Source: Buchnera aphidicola (Takecallis arundicolens) (GTDB lineage Bacteria > Pseudomonadota > Gammaproteobacteria > Enterobacterales > Enterobacteriaceae). Taken from it: 64,000 bases of DNA. The DNA lies in NCBI RefSeq assembly GCF_964058945.1, contig NZ_OZ060369.1, forward strand, positions 124,001-188,000, in the 5' to 3' direction. The notes beneath the pieces are model-generated. The model saw only the letters and a list, made by a program, of their open reading frames with translations. It was not told where the DNA came from and ran no database searches. This document shows positions 21,226 to 30,373 of the stretch, one piece after another. The position numbers were made by a program, and so were the translations under genes. How positions within the stretch are numbered: position 1 is the stretch's first letter; every line of letters begins with the position of its first letter.

Positions 21226-23757
21226 TTAATAGGATATATTAAGTTTATTATTAGAAATTTTTTGTAATGCTACAACTTTTTCATTTTTTGTAGTTCGGAT
21301 TAAAATGACACCTTGTGTATTTCTACCTAAAATTCTAATTTCAGATACATTTGTACGTACTAATGTTCCGGCATTAGTAATCATCATAATTTGATCTTTT
21401 TCAGAAACTGGAATTGCACTAATTACAACGCCATTTTTTTTAGTAATTTTAATAGAACGTACGCCTTTTGTTGCTCTTGATTTGATAGGAAAATTTTCAA
21501 CTTTTGTTCTTTTTCCATATCCATTTTCTGTCATTGTTAAAATTGTTTCATTTTTATGCGGAACGAGTAATGATACTACTTGGTCATTTTTATCAAGATT
21601 AATACCGCGAATACCATATGCAGTTCTACCCATTTTTCTTACTTCCTTTTCTGAAAAATGAACAACTTTACCTTTTTTACTAAAAAGCATAATATTATCT
21701 AAACCGTTTGTTACTTCTGCGCCAATTAATTCATCCTTGTCTTTAAGATGAATTGCCATCATACCAGTTGACCTTGGTTTTTTAAAAATATTAAGTGGAG
21801 TTTTTTTCACAATACCATTTGCAGTTAACATAAAAACATTTTTATTACTTGTAGCTTTACTTAAATTTAAAATAGCAGTAATACGTTCTTTTTTACTTAA
21901 TGGTATTAAATTAATAATCGGTCTTCCTCTGGCATGTCGACTTGCTTCAGGTAATTGATATACTTTAATTCTATATAAAGTACCTTTATTGGAAAAACAC
22001 AAAATAGTATCATGTGTATTAGTAATTAATAATGTTTCTATACAATCTTTTTCTTTAGTTTTTGCAGCAGAACGTCCTTTTCCTCCTCGATGTTGTGTGA
22101 CGTAATCTGATAACGGTTGATATTTCACATATCCTGAATGTGATAAAGTTACTACTACATCTTCTTTTGTTATCATATCTTCTATTTCAACTTCAGTATT
22201 ATGTTCAATAATTTCTGTTTTTCTTTTATCACCAAATTTATTTTGTATAACTTTTAATTCGTTTTTTATAATTTCTAACATATCATGATGATTGTTTAAA
22301 ATACATGATAATGATTCTATTTTTTTTATTAAACTATTATGTTCTTGTAAAATACGATCTTGTTCTAATGTTGTTAATTTTTGTAATTTTAATTCAAGAA
22401 TAGATTGCACTTGTTTATTACTAAATTGATAGTCTGTATTTTTTTGTTGATTATTTTGTATTGATTCGTTTTTTTGTGTATTAAGTACGTTACATAATTG
22501 ATTATTTATTGGCCATTTTTGAGATAATAATGCTTTTCGTGCCAATTTTGGTTGATTAGATTTTTTTATAATTTCAATAATTTGATTAATATTACTTATA
22601 GCAATAGTTAATCCTTGTAAGATATGTATTTTTTTTTTTGCTTTTTTTAATTCAAATATACTTCTTCTTGTAATAATATTTTCTCTATGTAATAAGAAAC
22701 ATTTTAGAATATTTTTTAGAGACATAATTTTAGGTTGGCCATAGTATAAAGCAACCATATTAATTCCAAAGGATATTTGCATTTGTGTTAACATGTATAA
22801 TTGATTTAATAATATTTCTTTAATAGTATCTTTTTTAATTTCAATTACAATTCGCATACCATCTTTATCTGACTCATCACGTAAAGCATGAATACCTTCG
22901 ATTTTTTTTTCTTTTACTAATTCTGCAATTTTAGTAATTAATACAGATTTATTGACTTGATATGGTAATTCGTATATTATTATCGATTCACGTTTATTTT
23001 TAATGCTTTGTTCTATTTTATGACGTGCACGAATGTAAATTTTTCCTTTTCCAGTTCTATATGCATTTTCAATACCCTGATAACCACTAATGATACCATA
23101 TGTTGGAAAATCTGGTCCTGGTATGTAATTCATAAGTTCTTTTAATGAAATATTTTCATTGTTAATGTATGCAAGACATGCATTAATTACTTCATTTAAA
23201 TTATGTGGTGGAATGTTTGTTGCCATACCAACTGCAATACCTGAAGAACCATTAATTAATAAGTTGGGTATTTTTGTTGGTAAAATCTCAGGTATTTTTT
23301 CTGTTTCATCATAATTTGGTAGAAATTCAACGGTATCTTTTTCTAAATCATCTAATAATTCATGTGCTATTTTTGACATCCTAATTTCTGTATAACGCAT
23401 GGCAGCTGCAGAATCTCCATCTATAGACCCAAAATTACCCTGTCCTTCAATTAAAACATATCGTAATGAGAATGTTTGTGCCATTCTAACAATCGCTTCA
23501 TATACTGCTAGATCTCCATGGGGATGATATTTTCCAATAACATCACCTACAACTCTAGCAGATTTTTTATATGGTTTATTCCAATCGTTACCTAAAATGT
23601 GCATTGCGAATAAAATTCTGCGATGTACAGGTTTTAATCCATCTCTTACATCAGGCAATGCACGTCCTACAATTACTGACATAGCATAATCCAGGTAAGA
23701 AGATTTTAATTCTTTTTCAATATCGATTTTATGAATATTTTTGTACAATATATGCAT
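21226..23757 (-). CDS. gyrA: DNA gyrase subunit A
   Basis: Breakage-reunion subunit of gyrase, which introduces negative supercoils. It has 843 residues, against 875 in E. coli, the shortfall being largely the acidic C-terminal tail. The catalytic Tyr is in [11 protein letters not shown] (near residue 122), and the quinolone-region sequence [17 protein letters not shown] is intact. The GyrA box of the wrapping domain reads QHRGGKG, one change from the QRRGGKG of E. coli. An A11 run on the coding strand at 22629-22639 encodes part of KKAKKKIH. It is divergent from the DUF2076 gene. Confidence 0.97.
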   Translation of the reverse strand: MHILYKNIHKIDIEKELKSSYLDYAMSVIVGRALPDVRDGLKPVHRRILFAMHILGNDWNKPYKKSARVVGDVIGKYHPHGDLAVYEAIVRMAQTFSLRYVLIEGQGNFGSIDGDSAAAMRYTEIRMSKIAHELLDDLEKDTVEFLPNYDETEKIPEILPTKIPNLLINGSSGIAVGMATNIPPHNLNEVINACLAYINNENISLKELMNYIPGPDFPTYGIISGYQGIENAYRTGKGKIYIRARHKIEQSIKNKRESIIIYELPYQVNKSVLITKIAELVKEKKIEGIHALRDESDKDGMRIVIEIKKDTIKEILLNQLYMLTQMQISFGINMVALYYGQPKIMSLKNILKCFLLHRENIITRRSIFELKKAKKKIHILQGLTIAISNINQIIEIIKKSNQPKLARKALLSQKWPINNQLCNVLNTQKNESIQNNQQKNTDYQFSNKQVQSILELKLQKLTTLEQDRILQEHNSLIKKIESLSCILNNHHDMLEIIKNELKVIQNKFGDKRKTEIIEHNTEVEIEDMITKEDVVVTLSHSGYVKYQPLSDYVTQHRGGKGRSAAKTKEKDCIETLLITNTHDTILCFSNKGTLYRIKVYQLPEASRHARGRPIINLIPLSKKERITAILNLSKATSNKNVFMLTANGIVKKTPLNIFKKPRSTGMMAIHLKDKDELIGAEVTNGLDNIMLFSKKGKVVHFSEKEVRKMGRTAYGIRGINLDKNDQVVSLLVPHKNETILTMTENGYGKRTKVENFPIKSRATKGVRSIKITKKNGVVISAIPVSEKDQIMMITNAGTLVRTNVSEIRILGRNTQGVILIRTTKNEKVVALQKISNNKLNISY

Positions 23758-23895
23758 ATTTTTATTTCTCTTCAGTAATATAACTTTATTTAATATAAAA
23801 TTATATCATATTAGAATAATACAGCGAATATAAAAAAAATAATGATTTTATTTTTTTATAATAATTAAAATACTTACAATTATTGGAAGCAATAT

Positions 23896-24567
23896 ATGAA
23901 AGAAACTGAAAAAACATTAATTATCAATTTATTTAAAAAAATAAATAACATATCATTACAAACACCTCATAAAGATTCTGAAGCAGAAAAATTAATTAAT
24001 ATATTATTAAAGAATCAACATGATTCTGTTTATTATATGGTACAAACACTCTTAGTGCAAGATATCTTAATTCAAGAGTTAAATGATAAAGTAAAAAAAT
24101 TACAAGATCGAATTAGTCGGTTCTCTGTACAAAACATGAGTTTTTTATCAGATCATGTAAAACAAAAAGTTCGTAATTTACCTACAGATAATCATATACT
24201 GCATAACAGTAATAAAAATACATATTCTAAAAAAGTGGAACCAGAAATTGCAGAGTATAATTATTCTAATAGTAATAATACTTCTGGAAGTAATCCAAGA
24301 AGAGGAATATCAAGTTTTTTAGGTACTGCAATTCAAACAGCTGTTGGTGTAGCTGGAGGTATGGTTGCAGGTAACATGTTAACAAATTTTTTACATAATC
24401 ATGAAAAAGAAAGTCATATATTAGATGATTCAAATCATGTTGACTCTAGTACTGAGCATCTGGATCCTTCAATTAATAATTTTTTTCAAGTAGATGATAC
24501 TCATGAAAATCTTGATACAGATGATTTAGATGATGTACATGATTTTGATGAAAATTTTACTTCATAA
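23896..24567 (+). CDS. DUF2076-family protein of unknown function
   Basis: Function unknown. The 223-residue protein matches the DUF2076 (COG3416-like) pattern as I remember it. It has an N-terminal helical region with KDSEAEKLINILL and YYMVQTLLVQDILIQELNDKVKKLQ (a predicted coiled coil, residues 20-80), a polar Asn/Ser linker, and a glycine-rich hydrophobic segment FLGTAIQTAVGVAGGMVAGNML (about residues 142-163). The tail is strongly acidic with many Asp and His (DTDDLDDVHDFDENF). The Gly-rich segment could insert in or lie on a membrane. A gene of this type is kept near gyrA in Buchnera, to my recollection. It faces the ahpC terminator. Confidence 0.75.
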   Translation: MKETEKTLIINLFKKINNISLQTPHKDSEAEKLINILLKNQHDSVYYMVQTLLVQDILIQELNDKVKKLQDRISRFSVQNMSFLSDHVKQKVRNLPTDNHILHNSNKNTYSKKVEPEIAEYNYSNSNNTSGSNPRRGISSFLGTAIQTAVGVAGGMVAGNMLTNFLHNHEKESHILDDSNHVDSSTEHLDPSINNFFQVDDTHENLDTDDLDDVHDFDENFTS

Positions 24568-24600
24568 TAATATTTCAATATTTTTTTAAAATTATATCTT

Positions 24601-24632
24601 AAAAAAAACCAGCAGTAATATTTATGCTGGTT
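24601..24632 (-). terminator. Rho-independent terminator of ahpC, probably bidirectional
   Basis: AACCAGCA (24607-24614) and TGCTGGTT (24625-24632) form a perfect 8-bp stem with a 10-base loop. On the minus strand the stem is followed by eight U (24608 down to 24601), a classical intrinsic terminator for ahpC. On the plus strand it sits 39 bases after the DUF2076 stop and could serve that gene too. It is the most GC-rich hairpin in the intergenic DNA here. Confidence 0.85.
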
Positions 24633-24641
24633 ATATATATT

Positions 24642-25232
24642 TTATTTGTTTTGATAATATTTTATTAGTCCGTCTTGTGATGGGTGTATGGTTTTCTCCC
24701 CTTTTTTCCAATTTACAGGACAAACTTCACCATATTTTTCATGATATGTGACAGCATCTATCATTCTAATCATTTCTTTTATATTTCGTCCCAATGGTAA
24801 ATCGTTTACTACTTGATGTTTGACAACACCGTTTATATCAATTAAAAAAGATGCTCTTAATGCAATTCCTAATTCAGGATGTGCAACTCCATAAGATTCT
24901 TGTATTTCTCCTTTTACATCTGATACCAACGTGTATTTTAATTTTCCAATTCCACCGTTTTCAATCTTAATGTTTTGCCATGCTTGATGTACAAAAACTG
25001 AATCGCGTGATACACCAATAATTTTTGTATTTCTTTTTTTAAATTCATTATACATCTGATTAAATACAACAATTTCTGTTGGACAAACAAATGTAAAATC
25101 CATAGGCCAAAAAAATAAAACTACTAATTTATTTTTTGTTTCTTTTTTGAAATTAAAATTGTTTACAATATTACCATTTTTTAAGATAGCCTGGGTGACA
25201 AAATTTGGTGCATTTTGAGCAACTAAAGTCAT
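24642..25232 (-). CDS. ahpC: Typical 2-Cys peroxiredoxin (AhpC/TSA family)
   Basis: Thiol peroxidase that reduces hydrogen peroxide and organic peroxides. It has 196 residues. The peroxidatic Cys lies in DFTFVCPTE (near residue 50) and the resolving Cys in GEVCPVNWKKGE (near residue 170), which defines the typical 2-Cys class. SFLIDINGVVKH is also characteristic. It resembles the eukaryote-like TSA type more than E. coli AhpC in length and C terminus; no ahpF partner is nearby. An intrinsic terminator follows at 24601-24632. Confidence 0.94.
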   Translation of the reverse strand: MTLVAQNAPNFVTQAILKNGNIVNNFNFKKETKNKLVVLFFWPMDFTFVCPTEIVVFNQMYNEFKKRNTKIIGVSRDSVFVHQAWQNIKIENGGIGKLKYTLVSDVKGEIQESYGVAHPELGIALRASFLIDINGVVKHQVVNDLPLGRNIKEMIRMIDAVTYHEKYGEVCPVNWKKGEKTIHPSQDGLIKYYQNK

Positions 25233-25326
25233 ATTTATTTCCTTATATAATTACAAGATATTTTTCATTAATTACTATATTATTAATATATACTATAATT
25301 ATTAATTTTATATAGTTATTGATAAA

Positions 25327-25979
25327 ATGAAAAATTTAAATTGGCATAATATTTTTAATCAAGAAAAAAAAAAGTATTAAAAATTTTAAAGAAAGTATCA
25401 AAAGAACGACGTAGTAAAATTATTTATCCTAGACAAGAAGATGTTTTTTATGCTTTCCATTTAACACCATTTGAATCAATTAAAGTAGTAATTATTGGAC
25501 AAGATCCTTATCATAATACTAATCAGGCACATGGATTAGCTTTTTCTGTTAGATTTGGATTACAGATTCCTCCATCTTTAAAAAATATATATCATGAGGT
25601 AACTGAAAATTTTAATCTTCCAAAAGATTATTATTTTCATGGATGTTTATCTAGGTGGGCACGGCAAGGTGTATTGTTACTCAATTCTATTTTAACAGTT
25701 GAGTCAGGCAAGCCAAGATCACATGTAAATTTAGGTTGGGAAAAATTTACAGATCAATTGATTTATTATATTAATACATATTTGAATAATGTCATTTTTT
25801 TATTATGGGGTCAATATGCTCAACAAAAAAGAGTTTTTATTAATTCCAATAAACATATTATTTTATGTGCTTCACATCCATCTCCACTTTCAGCATATCG
25901 TGGTTTCTTTGGGTGTCGTCATTTTATTAAAACAAATAATATTTTATTGGAACAAAAAAAAAATGTTATTTTTTGGTAA
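25327..25979 (+). CDS. ung: Uracil-DNA glycosylase, interrupted by a one-base frameshift in an A10 run
   Basis: Removes uracil from DNA after cytosine deamination. The ATG at 25327 gives MKNLNWHNIFNQEKKKY and then a TAA at 25378. The rest of the enzyme continues in another frame from about 25374 to 25979. The switch is at an A10 run, 25364-25373; one more A would give a single frame of 217 residues, against 229 in E. coli. Everything after the run is intact: IIGQDPYHNTNQAHGLAFSV with the catalytic Asp, WARQGVLLLNSILTVE and HPSPLSAYRGFFGCRHF. The conserved remainder suggests recent damage, rescue by transcriptional slippage, or a sequencing error. Confidence 0.93.
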
Positions 25980-26011
25980 AAAATTTTATATTAAATTTCT
26001 TATTTAGTACT

Positions 26012-26335
26012 TTATTTTATTTTTTTTATAGTATTTAATAAGCATTTTTGGATTAGTTCAATACCTTCTATGATAGAATTTGGTTGTAATGATTGTTTAT
26101 CCGATATTTCAGAAATTTTATTAAGTTTTTCTACTATATATATTAGTTCTTTTTTAAAATTTGTTAAATTTTCTTTTTGAATTTTTTGAATCGTTTGTTC
26201 AGATTTTTTTTTGATATTTTCTATATTTGCTTGTGTTCGTAATTTAATTTCTTTTTTTTTTTTTATAAGATCTGATAGTTTTTTTTCTAATTCATATATG
26301 CTTGTAGAATTATTATCCACTTTATTATTATTCAT
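26012..26335 (-). CDS. grpE: GrpE-type nucleotide exchange factor, C-terminally truncated
   Basis: GrpE releases ADP from DnaK. Only 107 residues remain, against 197 in E. coli. The long-helix part aligns (RTQANIENIKKKSEQTIQK with the MENLRRRTELDIEK region), and the four-helix bundle aligns up to SIIEGIELIQKCLLNTIKK. The C-terminal beta-wing domain that contacts the DnaK ATPase domain is absent. No remnant exists downstream, because the convergent ung gene ends 32 bases away. An in-frame A13 run on the coding strand (26252-26264) encodes KKKK. It may be a degraded paralogue; I recall Buchnera carrying two grpE genes. Confidence 0.8.
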   Translation of the reverse strand: MNNNKVDNNSTSIYELEKKLSDLIKKKKEIKLRTQANIENIKKKSEQTIQKIQKENLTNFKKELIYIVEKLNKISEISDKQSLQPNSIIEGIELIQKCLLNTIKKIK

Positions 26336-26449
26336 ATATTCTAGTTTCGTGTTTAATATAATTTTATATGATTATATTATAAAGATTTTCGTATTTTATT
26401 TAATAATATATAATTAATTTTATTATTTTATTCAAGGAATATGTAAATA

Positions 26450-27325
26450 ATGAAAATACAGTTTCGTTGGATTGCTATTTTAGGCCATCCTCGTAATTTT
26501 AAGTATTTTTTAACTCATAAAATTTTATACGATTGGTTAAGGCAACAAGGTTATCATGTTGTTATTGAAAAAAGTATTTCAAAATTTTTAAATTTAAATA
26601 ATCCTAATGTAGCTACATGTATACAAATTGGAGAAACATGTGATTTAGGTATAGTTATTGGTGGTGACGGTAATATGTTATGTATTTTAAGAAAATTATC
26701 TTATTATCCTATAAAAATTATTGGTGTAAATTGTGGTAATTTAGGTTTTTTAACTGATTTAAATCCTAATAATATGATTATTATGTTATCTAAAATTTTG
26801 TCAGGTATTTATTTTTTAGAAAAACGTTTTTTATTAGAAGTTGATATATTGAATGCAAAAATAAAAAAAAATAGTGTTGCTGTAAATGAAATTATTTTAC
26901 ATTCAAAAAAGATGTCTTGTATGATTGATTTTGAATTATATATTGATAAAAAATTTGCATTTTATCAACGATCTGATGGTATTATTATTTCTACTCCCAC
27001 TGGATCTACTGGATATGCATTATCTGCTGGAGGGCCTATTTTATCATTATCATCAAAAGTTATTACTATTGTTCCGATGTTACCTCATACTTTATCAGCT
27101 CGTCCAATTGTAATTAATGCGGATAATGTTATTATGTTAAAATTATTTAATTTATCAAAAAAGTTACAAATTACGTGTGATGGTCAAGTTAAATTATCGG
27201 TTATTCAAGAAAAAGAAATTTTTATTTATAAAAGTAAATACTTTATTCATTTAATTCATCCTATTAATTATAATTATTTAAATTCGTTACGTAAAAAATT
27301 AAATTGGTCAAAAAATTTTTTTTAA
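26450..27325 (+). CDS. nadK: NAD kinase
   Basis: Phosphorylates NAD to NADP with ATP or polyphosphate. It has 291 residues, against 292 in E. coli, and aligns end to end. The signature GGDGN is in VIGGDGNMLC (near residue 72), followed by GVNCGNLGFLTDL and the substrate-binding stretch STPTGSTGYALSAGGPI. The gene starts with an ATG after an AAGGA-like site (26435-26439) and is divergent from grpE, the same neighbour as in E. coli. Confidence 0.97.
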   Translation: MKIQFRWIAILGHPRNFKYFLTHKILYDWLRQQGYHVVIEKSISKFLNLNNPNVATCIQIGETCDLGIVIGGDGNMLCILRKLSYYPIKIIGVNCGNLGFLTDLNPNNMIIMLSKILSGIYFLEKRFLLEVDILNAKIKKNSVAVNEIILHSKKMSCMIDFELYIDKKFAFYQRSDGIIISTPTGSTGYALSAGGPILSLSSKVITIVPMLPHTLSARPIVINADNVIMLKLFNLSKKLQITCDGQVKLSVIQEKEIFIYKSKYFIHLIHPINYNYLNSLRKKLNWSKNFF

Positions 27326-27432
27326 ATTTTATTATAATGATTATATTAATTCTTTTTTGTATAAAAAATAATTTTAATAATGTTTCGTATATTTATAGTT
27401 TATATTATTATTTATCTAAAAATATATTTTTT

Positions 27433-27799
27433 TGGAGCTGGCGGGATTTGAACCCGCGTCCAAAATATTTATGGCTATAGTACTACATGCTTATTCTTTT
27501 TATTTTTTCAGTATTAAAACATAAAAGACAATGTTATTAAATACCTATCTCTATTTATTAATTCATATAAGATACGAGTATATCTTATGCTGGATTTCTT
27601 TTTCGTTAAACCTTTTAAATACTTTATTCTTTTAAAAGATTAAAATAAGAATAAAAAAAGGGCTTTATTAGTGTATTAAGCTGCTAAAGCGTATTGTTCG
27701 TTTTCTGCATTTATTTTTTTTCGGTTTTTAACGAGGCAACCGAACCTCGGCATGCACTAATAGCTTTTAAAAGTTTTGTCGAATCCAAAAATCAGCCCC
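27433..27799 (-). ncRNA. ssrA: Transfer-messenger RNA (tmRNA, SsrA)
   Basis: Rescues stalled ribosomes and tags nascent peptides for proteolysis. The minus strand begins GGGGCTGATTTTTGGATTCG at 27799 and ends with GGGTTCAAATCCCGCCAGCT then CC-A at 27433, giving the tRNA-Ala-like acceptor and T arm. GGGGCTG pairs with CAGCTCC in a 7-bp acceptor stem with the G-U pair near its base. The tag frame is 27708 down to 27676: GCA GAA AAC GAA CAA TAC GCT TTA GCA GCT TAA, encoding AENEQYALAA. After the discriminator A the genome has AAA, so the 3' CCA is not encoded. The length, about 367 bases, matches E. coli (363). Confidence 0.95.
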
Positions 27800-27954
27800 T
27801 AATCGTATATCTTTTAAGTATATGATATACTATATTACAATCCTTGTAAAATATTTTTTCTTGAATATTATATAAAATATTTTCGTTTATTATATTAATG
27901 TAAAAATATTATTTATTTTTTGAGTATAAGTCTTTATAAAACATGGGAGTAAAT

Positions 27955-28275
27955 ATGTCTATTTTAAAAGAAATTCAAAAACAAATTCAAGATAATCCGA
28001 TTTTACTTTATATGAAAGGTACACCGGATGCACCAAGTTGTGGTTATTCTGCTCGTGCATCAGAAGCATTATCATCTTGTGGAATAAGATTTGCTTATGT
28101 TAATATTTTAGAAAATGATAGTATTCGTACTACATTACCAAAATATGCTAATTGGCCAACTTTTCCTCAATTATGGGTTCAAGGTGAATTAATTGGTGGA
28201 TGTGATATTATAACAAAATTATTAGATAGTGGAGAGTTAAATACAATTTTACAACAAGCTCAAAAAAATAAATAA
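27955..28275 (+). CDS. grxD: Monothiol glutaredoxin 4
   Basis: CGFS-type glutaredoxin that binds and transfers [2Fe-2S] clusters, with iron-sulfur assembly partners. I start at the ATG at 27955, which follows GGGAG at 27945-27949; an ATG at 27943 overlaps that site. It has 106 residues, against 115 in E. coli, and aligns from NPILLYMKGTPDAPSCGYS. The active site is CGYS in place of the more usual CGFS. The glutathione-binding WPTFPQLW and GGCDI motifs are intact. It ends just before a convergent hairpin shared with rnt. Confidence 0.96.
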   Translation: MSILKEIQKQIQDNPILLYMKGTPDAPSCGYSARASEALSSCGIRFAYVNILENDSIRTTLPKYANWPTFPQLWVQGELIGGCDIITKLLDSGELNTILQQAQKNK

Positions 28276-28286
28276 TATATTAATAA

Positions 28287-28319
28287 AATTAGATTAATGT
28301 ATTTTTCATTAATCTAATT
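28287..28319 (+). terminator. Perfect 13-bp hairpin between convergent grxD and rnt
   Basis: AATTAGATTAATG (28287-28299) pairs perfectly with CATTAATCTAATT (28307-28319) around a 7-base loop. It lies between the stops of grxD (28275) and rnt (28330), so it can act on both strands. The stem is AT-rich and lacks a strong U tract on either side, so its strength as an intrinsic terminator is uncertain. Confidence 0.65.
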
Positions 28320-28329
28320 AATAATATAT

Positions 28330-28959
28330 TCATCTTTTTGGAGGCCAACCTCCTAATTTTTTCCATTTATTAATTAGCGTACAGAATAAATTAGCAGTTT
28401 GTAAAGTATCATATAATGCTGAATGTGCCTGATGATTATCAAATGATAAACCAATAGCTTGGCATGCTTTTGCTAATACCGTTTGTCCAATTGCTAATCC
28501 ACTTAATGTTGCTGTATCAAAAGTGACAAATTTATGAAAAGGATTATGTTTAATTTTACATCTTTTTGTTGCTTCCATAAGAAATTTATGGTCAAAATGT
28601 GCATTATGTGCAACTAAAATACTTTTGTGACATTTGTTAAATTTCATTTCTTGGTATATAATATCAAATATACAACGTAAAGCTTCTTTTTCATCTACCG
28701 CTTGTCTTAAAGGATTGAATGGATCAATTTTATTAAATAAAAGTGATGATGTATCAATTAAAGAACCTAAAAATGGTTTAATATGAAAATGTATTGTTTT
28801 TGATTTTTTTAACCATCCATTTTTATCCATAGTTAATGTAATTACTGCTATTTCTAGTAAAGCGTGAATTTTATAGTTAAAACCAGTTGTTTCAATATCT
28901 ATTACTACAGGGTAAAAATTGCGAAATCTATTATTTAAATTATTACAATTAGTTTTCAT
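28330..28959 (-). CDS. rnt: Ribonuclease T
   Basis: DEDDh 3'-5' exoribonuclease that trims the ends of tRNA and other stable RNAs and turns over tRNA CCA ends. It has 209 residues, against 215 in E. coli. The Exo motifs are visible: VVIDIETTGFN (Exo I), HNAHFDHKFL (Exo II) and HQAHSALYDT (Exo III with the catalytic His and Asp). Retention is notable here because the adjacent tmRNA lacks an encoded CCA, so 3' end processing is active. The downstream neighbour is grxD, as in E. coli. Confidence 0.96.
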   Translation of the reverse strand: MKTNCNNLNNRFRNFYPVVIDIETTGFNYKIHALLEIAVITLTMDKNGWLKKSKTIHFHIKPFLGSLIDTSSLLFNKIDPFNPLRQAVDEKEALRCIFDIIYQEMKFNKCHKSILVAHNAHFDHKFLMEATKRCKIKHNPFHKFVTFDTATLSGLAIGQTVLAKACQAIGLSFDNHQAHSALYDTLQTANLFCTLINKWKKLGGWPPKR

Positions 28960-28985
28960 TTTTTGGTTATGATTTTTTAGGTTAT

Positions 28986-29051
28986 ATTGAAATGCATATG
29001 TTTTAAATGTTTTTTATTATTAAAACATGAATTTAGGCATTATATTTCAAT
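28986..29051. repeat. Nested AT-rich inverted repeat upstream of rnt
   Basis: Outer arms ATTGAAAT (28986-28993) and ATTTCAAT (29044-29051) enclose inner arms ATGTTTTAA (28998-29006) and TTAAAACAT (29020-29028). Together they could fold into one long imperfect hairpin 27 bases upstream of the rnt ATG. It lies in the 288-base rnt-ychF spacer, which otherwise holds no gene that I can recognise; in related genomes I recall pth near here. Confidence 0.45.
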
Positions 29052-29247
29052 ATATTAAAATGATTTTAGAATGATGCAACTTAATTTGTGATACCATTAA
29101 AAATGGTGATCATACTTTTATGTAATTATTTTTTAATATAATAATGTTTTTAAAAAAATTTTCTGGATATCGTTAGTAATATGTAAAAATACTGTTAAAT
29201 TATTATTATTGCTATCAGATATATATATTAATATTTTGGAGTATAGC

Positions 29248-30321
29248 ATGGGTTTTAAGTGTGGTATTATTGGATTACCTAATGTGGGTAAATCAACATT
29301 ATTTAATATTTTAACAAATTCTAAAATTCCAGCAAAAAATTTTCCTTTTTGTACCATTAAACCTAATGTTGGTTTAGCTCCAGTATTTGATTTACGATTA
29401 AATAAAATTGCAAATATTGTACATCCAAAACGTATTATTACCACTTTTATGGAATTTGTAGATATTGCAGGATTAGTTAAGGGTGCATCTCAAGGATGTG
29501 GTTTAGGTAATCAATTTTTAAGTAATATACATCAGGTGGATTTATTAATTCATGTAGTACGGTGTTTTAATGATAACAATATTGTTCATATGCATGAACA
29601 TGTTAATCCAATATATGATGTTGATATTATCAATATGGAATTGATTTTATCAGATTTAAATATATGTCAAGTTGAAATTTTGAAATTAAAAAAAAAAAAT
29701 ATATTTGATAAATATAGAATTAAAATTTTAGAACAATGTTTACATTGTTTAAATAGTAATCATTTCTTAAATACATTATTTTTAGGAAAACAAGACTTAA
29801 ATATCATTGATGATTTACATTTTATTACATTAAAACCAATGATATATATTGCAAATATTTCTAATGATAGTGTTAAAAACGTAGATTTATCTAAATTTTT
29901 AAATTTTATTTCTTTAAATAAAAGTGTTTATATTCCAGTACAAATTTTTACAGAATCACAAAATACATACTTGAAATTAAGTAATTTAAATCATGTACAT
30001 TTTGAAGAAAATAAAGAATCTAAAATAAATAAAATTATTCAAACAGGATATAAACTATTAGGATTACAAACTTTTTTCACAGTTGGAAAAAAAGAAGTAC
30101 GATCATGGACTATTAATCTTGGTTCAACTAGTGTACAGGCTGCTAGAAAAATACATACAGATTTTGAAAAAGGTTTTATTCGTGCTGAAGTAATTAGTTA
30201 TATAGATTTTATTAAATTTAAATATCATAATAAAATACGTGAATTTGGTAAAATTCGTTTAGAAGGTAAACATTACGTAGTACAAGATGGAGATATTATA
30301 AAATTTTTATTTAAAGTCTAA
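29248..30321 (+). CDS. ychF: Ribosome-binding ATPase YchF
   Basis: Obg-family P-loop protein that prefers ATP and associates with ribosomes; in E. coli it is linked to oxidative-stress control. I start at ATG 29248 (MGFKCGIIGLPNVGKST), preceded by TTGGAG at 29236-29241; an in-frame start at 29209 would add 13 unmatched residues. The product has 357 residues, against 363. G1 is GLPNVGKST, G3 DIAGLVKGAS, and the C-terminal TGS domain ends HYVVQDGDIIKFLF. An in-frame A12 run lies at 29688-29699. Confidence 0.96.
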   Translation: MGFKCGIIGLPNVGKSTLFNILTNSKIPAKNFPFCTIKPNVGLAPVFDLRLNKIANIVHPKRIITTFMEFVDIAGLVKGASQGCGLGNQFLSNIHQVDLLIHVVRCFNDNNIVHMHEHVNPIYDVDIINMELILSDLNICQVEILKLKKKNIFDKYRIKILEQCLHCLNSNHFLNTLFLGKQDLNIIDDLHFITLKPMIYIANISNDSVKNVDLSKFLNFISLNKSVYIPVQIFTESQNTYLKLSNLNHVHFEENKESKINKIIQTGYKLLGLQTFFTVGKKEVRSWTINLGSTSVQAARKIHTDFEKGFIRAEVISYIDFIKFKYHNKIREFGKIRLEGKHYVVQDGDIIKFLFKV

Positions 30322-30327
30322 TATTTA

Positions 30328-30359
30328 TTAGAGAAGAAATTTCTAATATTCTTCTCTAA
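30328..30359 (+). terminator. Perfect 11-bp hairpin between convergent ychF and thrC
   Basis: TTAGAGAAGAA (30328-30338) pairs perfectly with TTCTTCTCTAA (30349-30359) around a 10-base loop. It starts 6 bases after the ychF stop and ends 14 bases before the thrC stop, so it can serve both genes. A T-rich stretch containing T6 follows on the plus side at 30362-30376. Confidence 0.75.
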
Positions 30360-30373
30360 AATTAAATTATTTT

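Noticed and set aside
27433-27460. Apparent tRNA T arm
   Set aside because: It is the tRNA-like 3' domain of tmRNA, as shown by the tag-coding frame and the paired 5' end at 27799.
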